Of a stretch of 15,458 nucleotides of DNA, positions 1 through 7,039 are shown piece after piece. Under the pieces are notes generated by a model, which made no database searches, was not told the origin of the DNA, and saw only the letters and a list, made by a program, of their open reading frames with translations. Each line of letters begins with the position of its first letter. The stretch's first letter is position 1. The DNA comes from JASFQI01 sp050115555 (lineage in GTDB: Bacteria; Desulfobacterota; DSM-4660; Desulfatiglandales; HGW-15). The DNA is taken from contig JASFQI010000093.1 of the NCBI GenBank assembly GCA_050115555.1, positions 1 through 15,458 on the forward strand, written 5' to 3'. The translations under genes and the position numbers were made by a program.

Positions 1-741
1 CCCTCCGCAGCGGAGCAGCAGGAACGTGGTGCAGGTCCTGGGGTGATCCTTGAAACCGATGATCAGCGGGTCGTTCCAGTCCTGGTTCTGGAACTCCACG
101 ACCACCTGGTCGCCCTCGGAAAAGGCGATCTCATCGCAGCTCATGTACGAGATGGGAACGGAGGAAAGGGTGGGGCTCTGGTTCACGTTCAGGCCTTGGG
201 CCGAGCTGGTGGCGGCGTCCAGGGATACATCGGCCAGGTTGCCGTCCAGGGCCGTGATGGTCCCGGTCCGATAGGTGGGCATGTGCTTCTGCCAGGCGGG
301 GAGCAGGGCCAGGTTGAAGAACGTGCCCGCGGGCGTGCCGGCTGCAGGGGCTTCCAGCTGCCCGTCCCGATTGGACTGGTAGGAGGCGTTGCCTTCCCAT
401 CCCGGCTGAATGAGCACCAGCTCGGGCTCGCCCGGCACCTCGATGGTGCCCACCTCGCCGGTGAGGTCCTCGGTGAGATCCGCGCACCACGCGGTGCGGT
501 CGTCGGCCTGGAAGGCGGCCAGGTAGCTCTGCACCATGGCCTGCCGGCGCTCGAGGCTTGCCTTCTCGAGCATGGCCACGGCCTTGCGATCGCCTTCCGG
601 AAGCGTGGCAATGTACGCGGTGTAGCCCGCAATGCGCGATATGAGCCGGGCAAGCTCGCCGCTCAGGCGATCCACGTTCCAGTCGAGACGAATCGTATAC
701 TGCCCGCCGTCGCCTCCGCTCTTTATAGTGCCTTTGCCCAT
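1..741 (-). CDS. Tail-tip/appendage protein with OB-like domain, partial (3' end beyond window)
   Basis: The reading frame opens at an ATG at 741 and stays open for 247 codons to base 1 with no stop, so the C-terminus lies outside the window. The start is supported by GGGAG about 7 bases upstream and a 2-base gap after the preceding gene's stop. The protein starts MGKGTIKSGGDGGQYTIRLD, followed by a helical, probably coiled-coil stretch (about residues 24-85). Residues about 155-232 form a beta-rich segment (GTITALDGNLADVSLD ... FSEGDQVVVEFQNQDW ... IIGFKDHP) that resembles the OB-like folds common in phage baseplate and tail-tip proteins. I know this layout from phage tail genes of unassigned function, placed after the tape measure. 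A role at the tail tip or in a fibre is inferred from position. It could also be a hub or adaptor for a receptor-binding protein encoded further left. Confidence 0.75.
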   Translation of the reverse strand, partial: MGKGTIKSGGDGGQYTIRLDWNVDRLSGELARLISRIAGYTAYIATLPEGDRKAVAMLEKASLERRQAMVQSYLAAFQADDRTAWCADLTEDLTGEVGTIEVPGEPELVLIQPGWEGNASYQSNRDGQLEAPAAGTPAGTFFNLALLPAWQKHMPTYRTGTITALDGNLADVSLDAATSSAQGLNVNQSPTLSSVPISYMSCDEIAFSEGDQVVVEFQNQDWNDPLIIGFKDHPRTCTTFLLLRCGG

Positions 742-743
742 GC

Positions 744-2060
744 CTACTCCCGCACGTCCATCTGATGCCGCGAGTCCGCCACAATGTAAGTGATGATTTT
801 CACGGTGAAGGAATCATCGAACTTGTCCGACACGTACCGGGCCGTGTCCCCGGGCTGAAGGTAGAGGTCCGGCATGGCGGAACGGATGTGAAGGGCCCCT
901 TTGTCCATGGACCGGTAGGTCACATCCTGGAGAAACGTGGTCTTGGCCGGCGGCGTGGTGGTCCGGTGCCCGGAAACGGTGATGCTCTTGTTCTTGCTTC
1001 CCTCATCGGTACGGATGGCCTCCAGATCCACGATACAGAGGGTCTCGCGCACGCTCTCCTCACCCTGGATCTCCCAGGCCATCTCCAGCTTGAGATCCCC
1101 GTGCTCTCTGGCCACGACCTCGGACACATAGGTGTCGAATTCCGGAATCACCACCTGGAGGTACGTAGGATTTCCGGACCGCAGCCGCCCGCTAAACGAT
1201 CGGATGGGGATCTCCAGGTCCGTGGTGCCGTCCGCATCGCCGGTGAGCGTGAGGTAGTACCTGGGCACGGCCAGGTCACGATTCTGCAGGAGCCACTGGC
1301 TCCAGTTCAGGGCCTCCGCCTCAAACCCGATGGCTCCGCCCAGATCGAGGGAGCGCGAGGACTCCACGTAGGCATCCACGCTGTAGCCAAGGCCGGCCGT
1401 GCCGGCGATGCCGGCCTCCTTCTCGATCTCCGCGGTGATGGTGATGGACATACCGGCTGCGGCCGACATGCCGCGCTCCGGGTTGTCCGTGACATAGTCC
1501 AGGTCCATGGCGAGCTGGGCCACGACGCCTTCGACCACCTCGATCTTTTTCACAATGATCTGGGCCCGCCAGGCGGATTTTGGGGTGGCCAGCGTGTCAT
1601 TTCCGGCCCGGTTTCCGGCGGTCTGGTCATAGACCCTCCAGCACGAGATGCCGGAAAGGTTCTTATTGGGGATATCGTCCCCGGCGGTCGCGTTCCCGAT
1701 ATAGCAGCTCACCACAAGGTACTTTGAGGCATCCAGATCAAAGGCGATGTCGTCCGACTGCTGCCCGTCCGCCTCGATGGTGGTGGAGGTGTTGCCTCCG
1801 TCAAAGGTCACCTGGACCTGATTTCCGTCAAAATCGCTCTCATCGCCCCCGGATCCCTGGTGCCCAATCCAGCACTCGGTGATCTCGTAGTCACTCGTAT
1901 GGTCCCTGGAAAACGAAAGCCGGACCATGCCTCCACTGGCACTCAGCAGGCCATCCCCGATGACGAGCCGCCAGGTCACGTCCTCCTGGTCGGTGATCGC
2001 GGAGTCGTCCAACGTGCGGGGGCCGAACGTGGTCTCGTATGCGTCGTCCAGTGCGCCCAT
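744..2060 (-). CDS. Putative tail-tip structural protein, two-domain
   Basis: This is a 438-residue protein whose ATG overlaps the previous stop by one base (TGATG), suggesting translational coupling, since no strong Shine-Dalgarno site is visible. Residues about 1-170 form a beta-rich domain with a segment (FSRDHTSDYEITECWIGHQG ... DFDGNQVQVTFDGG ... LDASKYLVVSCYI) resembling a beta-sandwich module I associate with phage tail and appendage proteins. Residues about 180-438 are a second beta-rich domain (ITAEIEKEAG ... YYLTLTGDADG ... TYLQVVIPEFDTYV ... LYLQPGDTARY) compatible with a tail hub or distal tail protein. There is no signal peptide or membrane segment and no catalytic motif that I recognise. 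Position after the tape measure fits a distal tail role. The N-terminal module could bind carbohydrate, which is inference. Confidence 0.7.
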   Translation of the reverse strand: MGALDDAYETTFGPRTLDDSAITDQEDVTWRLVIGDGLLSASGGMVRLSFSRDHTSDYEITECWIGHQGSGGDESDFDGNQVQVTFDGGNTSTTIEADGQQSDDIAFDLDASKYLVVSCYIGNATAGDDIPNKNLSGISCWRVYDQTAGNRAGNDTLATPKSAWRAQIIVKKIEVVEGVVAQLAMDLDYVTDNPERGMSAAAGMSITITAEIEKEAGIAGTAGLGYSVDAYVESSRSLDLGGAIGFEAEALNWSQWLLQNRDLAVPRYYLTLTGDADGTTDLEIPIRSFSGRLRSGNPTYLQVVIPEFDTYVSEVVAREHGDLKLEMAWEIQGEESVRETLCIVDLEAIRTDEGSKNKSITVSGHRTTTPPAKTTFLQDVTYRSMDKGALHIRSAMPDLYLQPGDTARYVSDKFDDSFTVKIITYIVADSRHQMDVRE

Positions 2061-2581
2061 CAGGTGCTGCTCGCGGAGATCGTCACGGTGACCTTGAGGA
2101 CCTCATCCGAGGCCACGCCTTTGGGGGATCCGAACCGGGCCGCCCCGAAAAGCACGGCCCCGGCAGTGGTGGTATCTCCCTTGGTGCTGTTGCTCACCAG
2201 GGCCGCACCGTAGATGGTCTCGGAGGCGGACATGGTAAAGCTGGCCTTGTTCGCTCCGTTGGAGAGGCTCTCCTCCGATGCCGCCGCCTCGTTGAACTCC
2301 GCGCGGGTACTCTCCGAGTAGTTGGTGCTCTCTGTAAAGCCCGGCGTCGCATACGTCGCGCCGGCGCCGGGGGTCACATCGTCATTGAAAAGGAGGATGT
2401 ACCAGGGGGAGATGGCCGATTCTCCGTGGAACATGATGTCCAGGAGCTTGTTCAAGGCTGCATCCGGCACCACGTTGGGATCCGCGCTTTCCTCCAGGAG
2501 GTAGTAGGCCTCGCTCCGGAATCTGCATTTGCCCCAGTGCTCCACCTCGTACACGCTACCGATTCGAAGATTCGATTCCAT
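2060..2581 (-). CDS. Putative tail protein, unknown function
   Basis: This is a 173-residue protein. The ATG at 2581 has a good ribosome site (GTGGAGG about 8 bases upstream) and lies 2 bases after the previous stop. The first 75 residues are mixed and aromatic (VYEVEHWGKCRFRSEAYYLL). The remainder is a Ser/Thr/Ala-rich beta domain (FTESTNYSESTRAEFNEAAA, then SASETIYGAALVSNSTKGDT, ending in EVLKVTVTISASS). I recognise this C-terminal pattern from uncharacterised phage tail proteins but cannot assign a defined family. No enzyme motif is seen. A structural role in the tail tip or an appendage is inferred from its place between the tape measure and further tip proteins. Confidence 0.7.
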   Translation of the reverse strand: MESNLRIGSVYEVEHWGKCRFRSEAYYLLEESADPNVVPDAALNKLLDIMFHGESAISPWYILLFNDDVTPGAGATYATPGFTESTNYSESTRAEFNEAAASEESLSNGANKASFTMSASETIYGAALVSNSTKGDTTTAGAVLFGAARFGSPKGVASDEVLKVTVTISASST

Positions 2582-2583
2582 GG

Positions 2584-2937
2584 CTATGCCTCCACTTCCG
2601 CAGATACGACCAAGAACGTGAACCGCACCGGGTCCTTGTCCACTCGAGCTTTCTCAATGGAGCCCAGGAAGGCCCCTTCCCGGCAGGTGAGGACGAATCG
2701 CGTCTGGGTCCGGATCCAGCTCCGGAGGATCTCCCGCTCATCGTCCGTGATCTCCGGCCACTCCACTCGCATGGTCCGGTCGCCGGCGCTGCAACCCAGG
2801 TGCGTGATCGATGCGCCCCCGTCCAGGGTGGCCGAACGGGAGACCCGCACGGTCACAGTGCCCAAGTCCGTGTTGGGTCCAGGGTCGATCTGGAGCGGGG
2901 CGTTTGGGTGACTGCCTGCCGTGGTAAGGGTGATCAT
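2584..2937 (-). CDS. Hypothetical protein after the tape measure
   Basis: This is a 117-residue protein that I do not recognise. It begins MITLTTAGSHPNAPLQIDPG, has a beta-rich first half (LGTVTVRVSRSATLDGG) and an amphipathic helical stretch (ITDDEREILRSWIRTQTRFV). It lacks a signal peptide and membrane segments. The start at 2937 is the first ATG after the tape measure stop, 25 bases away, and only a weak ribosome site is visible. Directly after the tape measure, siphoviruses usually encode a small tail-tip or distal tail protein (lambda M is in this place), so a structural tip role is possible. This rests on position alone. Confidence 0.65.
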   Translation of the reverse strand: MITLTTAGSHPNAPLQIDPGPNTDLGTVTVRVSRSATLDGGASITHLGCSAGDRTMRVEWPEITDDEREILRSWIRTQTRFVLTCREGAFLGSIEKARVDKDPVRFTFLVVSAEVEA

Positions 2938-2962
2938 GGCTTTCGACCGCTTTGAGGTTGAA

Positions 2963-5602
2963 TCAATAGCCGAGCAGAAAGGCGGAACCCTCCTCGGTTG
3001 CTCGAACCTGGGCCCGCTTTAGGATCTCCCACAGGATCATATCGAGTTCAGGATAGACGCCTTCCACCTCCACCTTGATGGCCGCCTCGCCCGTCTCAAC
3101 CCGTTCCGCCCGGGCCTCCAGGAGCCGGGTCTGGGCCTCGAGGTTATCGGTCTGGGCGTCTGCGAGCTGCTTGGCGATTTGCTGTTGCTTGCGAATGGCG
3201 TTCTGGATCTCATAGAATTTAGCTACTGTGTAGCGGGCGTTTTCTCCCTCGCCGAGGCTTGCAAACTCACCAAATAGCCCCCCTATCGTGCTCTCGGCCG
3301 CGCTGAAGGAATCCGCCACGCTCTTGGCCACGGCCCGGGCGGTTTTGCCTTCTTCCTGAATCACGCCCAGGCGGTAGTCCAACAGGGCCTCATAGCGCTC
3401 GGTCTCGGCCTTGATGATGCCCAGGTCCCGCTCCACGCTATCCTCGATCGCCTTGGAGATTTCCTCAGCGTCCTTTTTGGCTTTTTCCTTGGACTCCGGG
3501 TCCGTGAAAATCTGGAGCGCCATGGACTTCTCGGAAGGAATGGCCGTCTCGATCTCCCGGGCAATGGCGGCCAGGTCGCTTGAAACGCCTTGCTCGGCCT
3601 CGGCCATCTTTCCGGTGAGGTGCTGCTTGATCTCCTCGGCGCCCGCGCCCACAGCGGAGACCGTGACGTTGGTGGCCTCGGCGATCTTCTTCATGGACTC
3701 TTCGCCGGCTTTTCCGGTCTCGCGCACCTTGCCGGTGATGCCGTCCCAGGCCTGACTCATTCCGCCCAGGGTCTGATCGACCTGCTCGAACAGGTGCTCG
3801 TCTATGGCCTCTACGGTCAGCTCGAGCTCTTTTTCGAGGTTCTTCAGGCTCTCGTTCCAGGCCTTCATGCCCGGGAGGCGGGTGATCTTCTCGGCCCCGC
3901 TCACGATCAGCTCCAGGGCCCCCACCACACCCTTTGCCAGGAGATCGAACGTGACCTGGAAGGCGTTCCAGATCGTCTTGACCGAGCCGATCACGACGTT
4001 GAAGACGTTCTCGATCTTGGCGCCGCTCTTCTCGATGGCAGCCAGGGCCAAGCCGATCTTTGCGCCGGCCTTGGCCACCAGCACGGCCGCGCCCAGGAAC
4101 TCCCCTGCGGATTCCTTGCTCGCGTCATCCAGGGAGTTGAACCGCGAGATGCCTTCCCGAATGGAGTCCCAGACCGGATCCAGGTAGGTCAGCATGCCCT
4201 TGGTCACCCGGATCAGGCTCTCCAGGGTGTCCACCACGGCCTGGATGGCCTTTCCCAGGCCCTCTGCCGTAGTGAGGTCGATGCCGTCGAAAAGGTCCTG
4301 GAACCCGCCCACCAGGTCATCGATGGCCTTCACCAGATCGTCCCAGTTCACGCCCTCCATGGCCTCGGGGAGCACGGCGGCCACCTGGGAGAGGAGGCCT
4401 CCGAGGTCCCGGGCATACCCCTCAACGGCGTCAAAGAGCGGATCGAATGTGCCGCTCGAGGCCAGGTCCTGAAGGACGTTCAGGATCTCCGTGCCGCCCT
4501 CCACGCTCTCGGTAGCGGCCTCGCGGAACCGGTCGCCCATGGCCGTGGCAGCATTCTCAAAGGCCACACCAAAGCGTTCCACGGCCACCTTGGAAGTGGC
4601 CAATTGAATCTCTACTTCCTTGGCCGAGGAGCCGGTCCCCTTCAGCGCATTCTCTGTGATCCCCAGGCGCTTGTTCAGCCCGTCGAATACCTCCACCATC
4701 CTGACGCTCTGTTCAGTGCCAACAAGTTGCTGGGTGAGGAACAGCTTGTCCGCCTCGGAGGCCGTCTTGAACGCCTCGGACAAATCCGCGAGGATATCCC
4801 TGCCGCTCCGGAGCTGGCCGTTCACGTCGGTCTGGGAGACGCCCAGGCGTTCGAGGGCCTCCTGAACAGGAGTGGCATCGTCTATGAGTTTATTGAGCCC
4901 GGTACGCAACGCCCGGGCGGCCTCGGGGCCGGAACGGAACACCTCGATCACCGGGGTGATCAGGCCGGCGGTCTCCTCAAACGAAAAGCCCATTTTCTCG
5001 GCAATGGGCGAGATCGCGGCCATGCCGAGAGCGAGCTGCTCCAGGTCCGTGGCATACTTGTTGGATGTTACGTTCATAACGTCCAACAAATGCTCGGCCT
5101 CGGATGCCGGGGCCTTGAACCCTTTGAGCGATGCGATCAGAAGCTCGGAGGCCTGGACCGCATCCAGTTGCCCAACAATGGCGAGGTCCAGGGAAAGCTT
5201 GGTCAGGTCCATGGCCTCCTGCACGTTGAACCCGGCCTGCTTGAACCCCGCCGTGGCCTCCAGGATGGAGGTGGATGAGCGGCCGTACTCGTTGGAAAGC
5301 TCCAGGGCGTACTTCTTGGCATCGTCCAGCTTGTCGATCTCGTCGTCCAGAACCTTGGCCAGCTCCGCGCTGGCACTCTCGAAGTCCATGGATTTCTTAT
5401 AGGCGTAGGTGAGCCCTCCGATGGCAAGGGCCGCCAGGGCGGCGTCCGCGGCTAGTACACCCTCGCCGATCCGGGCAAAGGGCTGGGCCACGCTCTCGAC
5501 CATGCCCTCGAGCTTGCCCATGGACGTGGAGATGCCCTGGATCGCCTTGGAGACGCGATCGTCGCCTTTGAAGATGATGTTAACGGTTTTTTCGGCTGAC
5601 AT
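2963..5602 (-). CDS. Tape measure protein, TP901 type
   Basis: This is an 879-residue protein that sets tail length, acts as scaffold for tail tube assembly, and in many siphoviruses passes out during DNA injection. Residues about 70-360 match the TP901 tape measure core, with alternating helical segments such as FESASAELAKVLDD, ILEATAGFKQAGFNVQEAMD and LEQLALGMAAISPIAEKMGF. Hydrophobic stretches lie at about 48-66 and again in the middle (FLGAAVLVAKAGAKIGLALA). The C-terminal 150 residues include a Gln/Ala/Glu-rich coiled coil. The ATG at 5602 is preceded by CAGGAG and overlaps the end of the frameshifted chaperone reading by 23 bases, as lambda H overlaps T. With the usual 0.15 nm per residue the tail would be about 130 nm long. 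No transglycosylase or peptidase motif is seen. Confidence 0.93.
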   Translation of the reverse strand: MSAEKTVNIIFKGDDRVSKAIQGISTSMGKLEGMVESVAQPFARIGEGVLAADAALAALAIGGLTYAYKKSMDFESASAELAKVLDDEIDKLDDAKKYALELSNEYGRSSTSILEATAGFKQAGFNVQEAMDLTKLSLDLAIVGQLDAVQASELLIASLKGFKAPASEAEHLLDVMNVTSNKYATDLEQLALGMAAISPIAEKMGFSFEETAGLITPVIEVFRSGPEAARALRTGLNKLIDDATPVQEALERLGVSQTDVNGQLRSGRDILADLSEAFKTASEADKLFLTQQLVGTEQSVRMVEVFDGLNKRLGITENALKGTGSSAKEVEIQLATSKVAVERFGVAFENAATAMGDRFREAATESVEGGTEILNVLQDLASSGTFDPLFDAVEGYARDLGGLLSQVAAVLPEAMEGVNWDDLVKAIDDLVGGFQDLFDGIDLTTAEGLGKAIQAVVDTLESLIRVTKGMLTYLDPVWDSIREGISRFNSLDDASKESAGEFLGAAVLVAKAGAKIGLALAAIEKSGAKIENVFNVVIGSVKTIWNAFQVTFDLLAKGVVGALELIVSGAEKITRLPGMKAWNESLKNLEKELELTVEAIDEHLFEQVDQTLGGMSQAWDGITGKVRETGKAGEESMKKIAEATNVTVSAVGAGAEEIKQHLTGKMAEAEQGVSSDLAAIAREIETAIPSEKSMALQIFTDPESKEKAKKDAEEISKAIEDSVERDLGIIKAETERYEALLDYRLGVIQEEGKTARAVAKSVADSFSAAESTIGGLFGEFASLGEGENARYTVAKFYEIQNAIRKQQQIAKQLADAQTDNLEAQTRLLEARAERVETGEAAIKVEVEGVYPELDMILWEILKRAQVRATEEGSAFLLGY

Positions 5603-6223
5603 GTTGTTTCAGCTCCTGAAAGTAACGCCCCCAGAGGGCCTCCTCGAGGGGCGTCAGATGATCGTACGGCAGGACGTCCGGGATCACCTCGAAAAGGAAC
5701 CGCTGCCCGCCTCCCCCTCCGATGCCTCTGGAGCAGAGTGCAAGGGCTCCCTGCACTCGGGGGCTTGCCCAGAGGCGCTCAATTCCCCCTGGATGTTCGG
5801 ACCGCGGCCGGAAAGCTCCATGATCCGCCGCACCACCCGGGCGAACGGCACGATGAAGTACTCTGAAATGGTGTTCACGTCCTTCAGGGTCGGCTTGGGT
5901 CTGACCGAGCCGGCCAGGAAGATGTACCGGTTCCGGACCATCTCGGGATCCACGCCGGAGTCTAGGCCGATCGCCCCCAGGAAACGCTTGGAAATGCCCT
6001 TGGCATCGCCCTGGTGAAGGCCTGCGACCAGCTCCTCGATCACCCTCTGGTGGCGTCCGTTCTTGGCTGCCTCGGCCTTGGCCCACTCCCGGCCACGGAG
6101 CATGCGCACGCGCCAGACGGGTTTCTCCTCCGGGCCGAAAAAGGCCTTCAGCTCGGGCACGTCTACGTCGCTCACGGGCAGGGTGAACTTCGTGCTGCGA
6201 AATTTCTCCAAGTCAAAGCTCAT
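5580..6223 (-). CDS. Tail assembly chaperone, frameshifted G-T fusion (long form)
   Basis: The short chaperone frame stops at 5684, but the -1 frame is open from 6086 to a TAA at 5580-5582. From about 5715 downward this frame encodes a protein-like segment, RFLFEVIPDVLPYDHLTP, LEEALWGRYFQELKQHV, SRKNR. The short form over the same bases ends in a low-complexity tail. A -1 shift at the five-G run (5713-5717) would give a fusion of about 214 residues carrying a 44-residue T extension. This matches lambda gpGT, where a few percent of ribosomes shift and the T part contacts the tube protein. The coordinates give the outer limits; the coding strand slips one base near 5714. There is no clear start for T alone, supporting expression by frameshift only. 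Confidence 0.72.
5684..6223 (-). CDS. Tail assembly chaperone, lambda gpG-like short form
   Basis: This 179-residue protein begins MSFDLEKFRSTKFTLPVSDV. The start at 6223 has GAGGTGA just upstream and forms an ATGA overlap with the small gene before it. A longer reading from a TTG at 6262 adds 13 unconvincing residues and is not preferred. It contains a globular helical part (VWRVRMLRGREWAKAEAAKN and following) and ends in a low-complexity Ser/Gly/Glu tail. Its position between the tail tube and tape measure genes, and an open frame one base back that extends into the tape measure start, are the hallmarks of lambda G. Such proteins coat the tape measure and recruit tube subunits, and are not found in the finished virion. 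Sequence similarity to lambda gpG itself is not obvious, so the call rests on layout and frameshift geometry. Confidence 0.8.
   Translation of the reverse strand: MSFDLEKFRSTKFTLPVSDVDVPELKAFFGPEEKPVWRVRMLRGREWAKAEAAKNGRHQRVIEELVAGLHQGDAKGISKRFLGAIGLDSGVDPEMVRNRYIFLAGSVRPKPTLKDVNTISEYFIVPFARVVRRIMELSGRGPNIQGELSASGQAPECREPLHSAPEASEGEAGSGSFSR
5711..5717 (-). promoter_or_regulatory. Candidate -1 frameshift site GGGGGAG
   Basis: Read on the minus strand in the short-chaperone frame, the codons are GAG GGG GAG, giving G-GGG-GAG. A Gly tRNA on GGG can slip back one base and still pair with GGG. This is not the classical X XXY YYZ heptamer, because the second codon does not re-pair fully after slipping, so it would act by single-tRNA slippage. 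A second homopolymer, five C in GCC CCC GAG (5759-5763), is an alternative but lies further from the conserved-looking T segment. No TTTTTTC or AAAAAAG-like heptamer is present in the overlap. Confidence 0.45.
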
Positions 6224-6396
6224 CGCCTCACCTCGATCTCGGGCTTTGCCCCAAGAATGCAAATGCCCGCCCTAAAAAATAATCCTGCGAGCAAGCTTCT
6301 TATGCGGAGTTGTCGATGCCTCTTCCATCTGACGTTTATGGTCATCTGCTGAACTGCGCCCAAGGCATCAACGTTGACTGAATGTGGCAACCTCAT
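6220..6396 (-). CDS. Small basic hydrophobic protein, 58 residues, unknown
   Basis: This short gene fills what would otherwise be a 169-base gap. Its ATG (6396-6394) overlaps the sulfotransferase stop as ATGA, a full AAGGAGG ribosome site lies 4 bases upstream (6401-6407), and its TGA overlaps the chaperone ATG, again as ATGA. The product begins MRLPHSVNVDALGAVQQ and is very basic in the middle (VRWKRHRQLRIR). It then has a hydrophobic stretch interrupted by one Arg (SLLAGLFFRAGICILGA) and ends KPEIEVRR. I recognise no family. Codon use differs from its neighbours, with ATA, TTA, AGA and runs of T. The double-coupled placement argues for real translation. The alternative is that the frame is open by chance and the stretch is a spacer left by insertion of the sulfotransferase gene. 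Confidence 0.5.
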   Translation of the reverse strand: MRLPHSVNVDALGAVQQMTINVRWKRHRQLRIRSLLAGLFFRAGICILGAKPEIEVRR

Positions 6397-7031
6397 GCCG
6401 CCTCCTTGAGATATCCAAGATGCCGAAGCATCAAGTCGATTCGCGGGGCCAGCCAGGGATCCAGCCGGCGGTACTTGGTCGGGTCTTTGCCTACGCGGTG
6501 GGTCCCGATCGGCCTGGGCGTGTACCGGCCCACGTGGTCATCGCCCGGAAAAAAGGCCGGGTAGTCGCTCCAGAGGTGCTCGATCTCCAGCTCGTACCAG
6601 GCGGCCACACCCTTCTGGGTTCCGTCCGGATCTCCCACCAGGTCCTCGTACTTGAGGGTGCCGAGCGTGGGCAGAAGCCCGTTCTCCTCGGCCAGGATCA
6701 TCTGGCGCAGGCTCTCGTACCAGCGAAGCGGAGAGGCGAACTCGCTCTCCACCACGTCGCGTCCGTCCCGGAAGATGTTGAGCACGCGGATGTCGGAGCG
6801 GGTGCGGAGGAGCATGATCTGCCGCTTTCCCTCGTCCGCGTCCAGGCAGTTGGAAAAGACCGTGCCGACCGTGCGCTTGCCCACCAGGACCGTGCCCTTT
6901 GGGGCCTCCATGGCCGCAAAGGCGTCCAGGTCGATCTCGTAGGGCACCACCCGGGTGTCCCGGAAAGCGTGAAAGAGGCGCCGGAGCAACGTGGTGCCGC
7001 TCCGGGCGCATCCTGTGATGAAGATCCTCAC
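6393..7031 (-). CDS. Sulfotransferase family protein (PAPS-dependent type)
   Basis: This 212-residue protein starts at a GTG at 7031, 8 bases after the tail tube stop, with AGGGGGG upstream. Residues 5-16 (ITGCARSGTTLL) form the 5'-phosphosulfate-binding loop. Residues 86-96 (IFRDGRDVVES) match the 3'-phosphate-binding strand and helix. LKYEDLVGDP (126-135) and the C-terminal helix ending MLRHLGYL are also usual in this family. Such enzymes move sulfate from PAPS to a hydroxyl or amine of a sugar, lipid or tyrosine. At 212 residues it is shorter than many members (250-300), but all the cofactor motifs are there. No signal peptide or membrane anchor is seen, so it should act in the cytoplasm. 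Lying in the tail operon next to the tube gene, its substrate may be a virion component. This is inference; a role in altering the host surface is also possible. Confidence 0.85.
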   Translation of the reverse strand: MRIFITGCARSGTTLLRRLFHAFRDTRVVPYEIDLDAFAAMEAPKGTVLVGKRTVGTVFSNCLDADEGKRQIMLLRTRSDIRVLNIFRDGRDVVESEFASPLRWYESLRQMILAEENGLLPTLGTLKYEDLVGDPDGTQKGVAAWYELEIEHLWSDYPAFFPGDDHVGRYTPRPIGTHRVGKDPTKYRRLDPWLAPRIDLMLRHLGYLKEAA

Positions 7032-7039
7032 GGTCCCCC

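Noticed and set aside
43..1727. Plus-strand open frames of 240 and 320 codons near the left end
   Set aside because: They mirror the two minus-strand tail-tip genes, are rich in Gly, His and Val from complementary codons, and contain no recognisable protein pattern.
3590..5278. A 562-codon open frame on the plus strand, antisense to the tape measure gene
   Set aside because: It is low in complexity (Gly, Leu, His, Gln-rich), matches the mirror of the tape measure codons, and has no ribosome site or family motif. Long antisense frames are expected in GC-rich DNA.
6224..6262. A TTG start at 6262 for the chaperone
   Set aside because: It adds an unconvincing peptide, has no ribosome site, and lies inside the small gene; the ATG at 6223 has GAGGTGA and an ATGA overlap.
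6268..6300. A terminator at the ATTTTTT run after the sulfotransferase gene
   Set aside because: The stem before it is short and bulged with a long loop, and the run falls inside the small coding frame.
6335..6363. A sigma70-like promoter (TTGGGC, 17 bases, CATAAA) before the chaperone gene
   Set aside because: It matches only 3 of 6 and 4 of 6 consensus bases and lies inside the small gene frame, so chance is likely.
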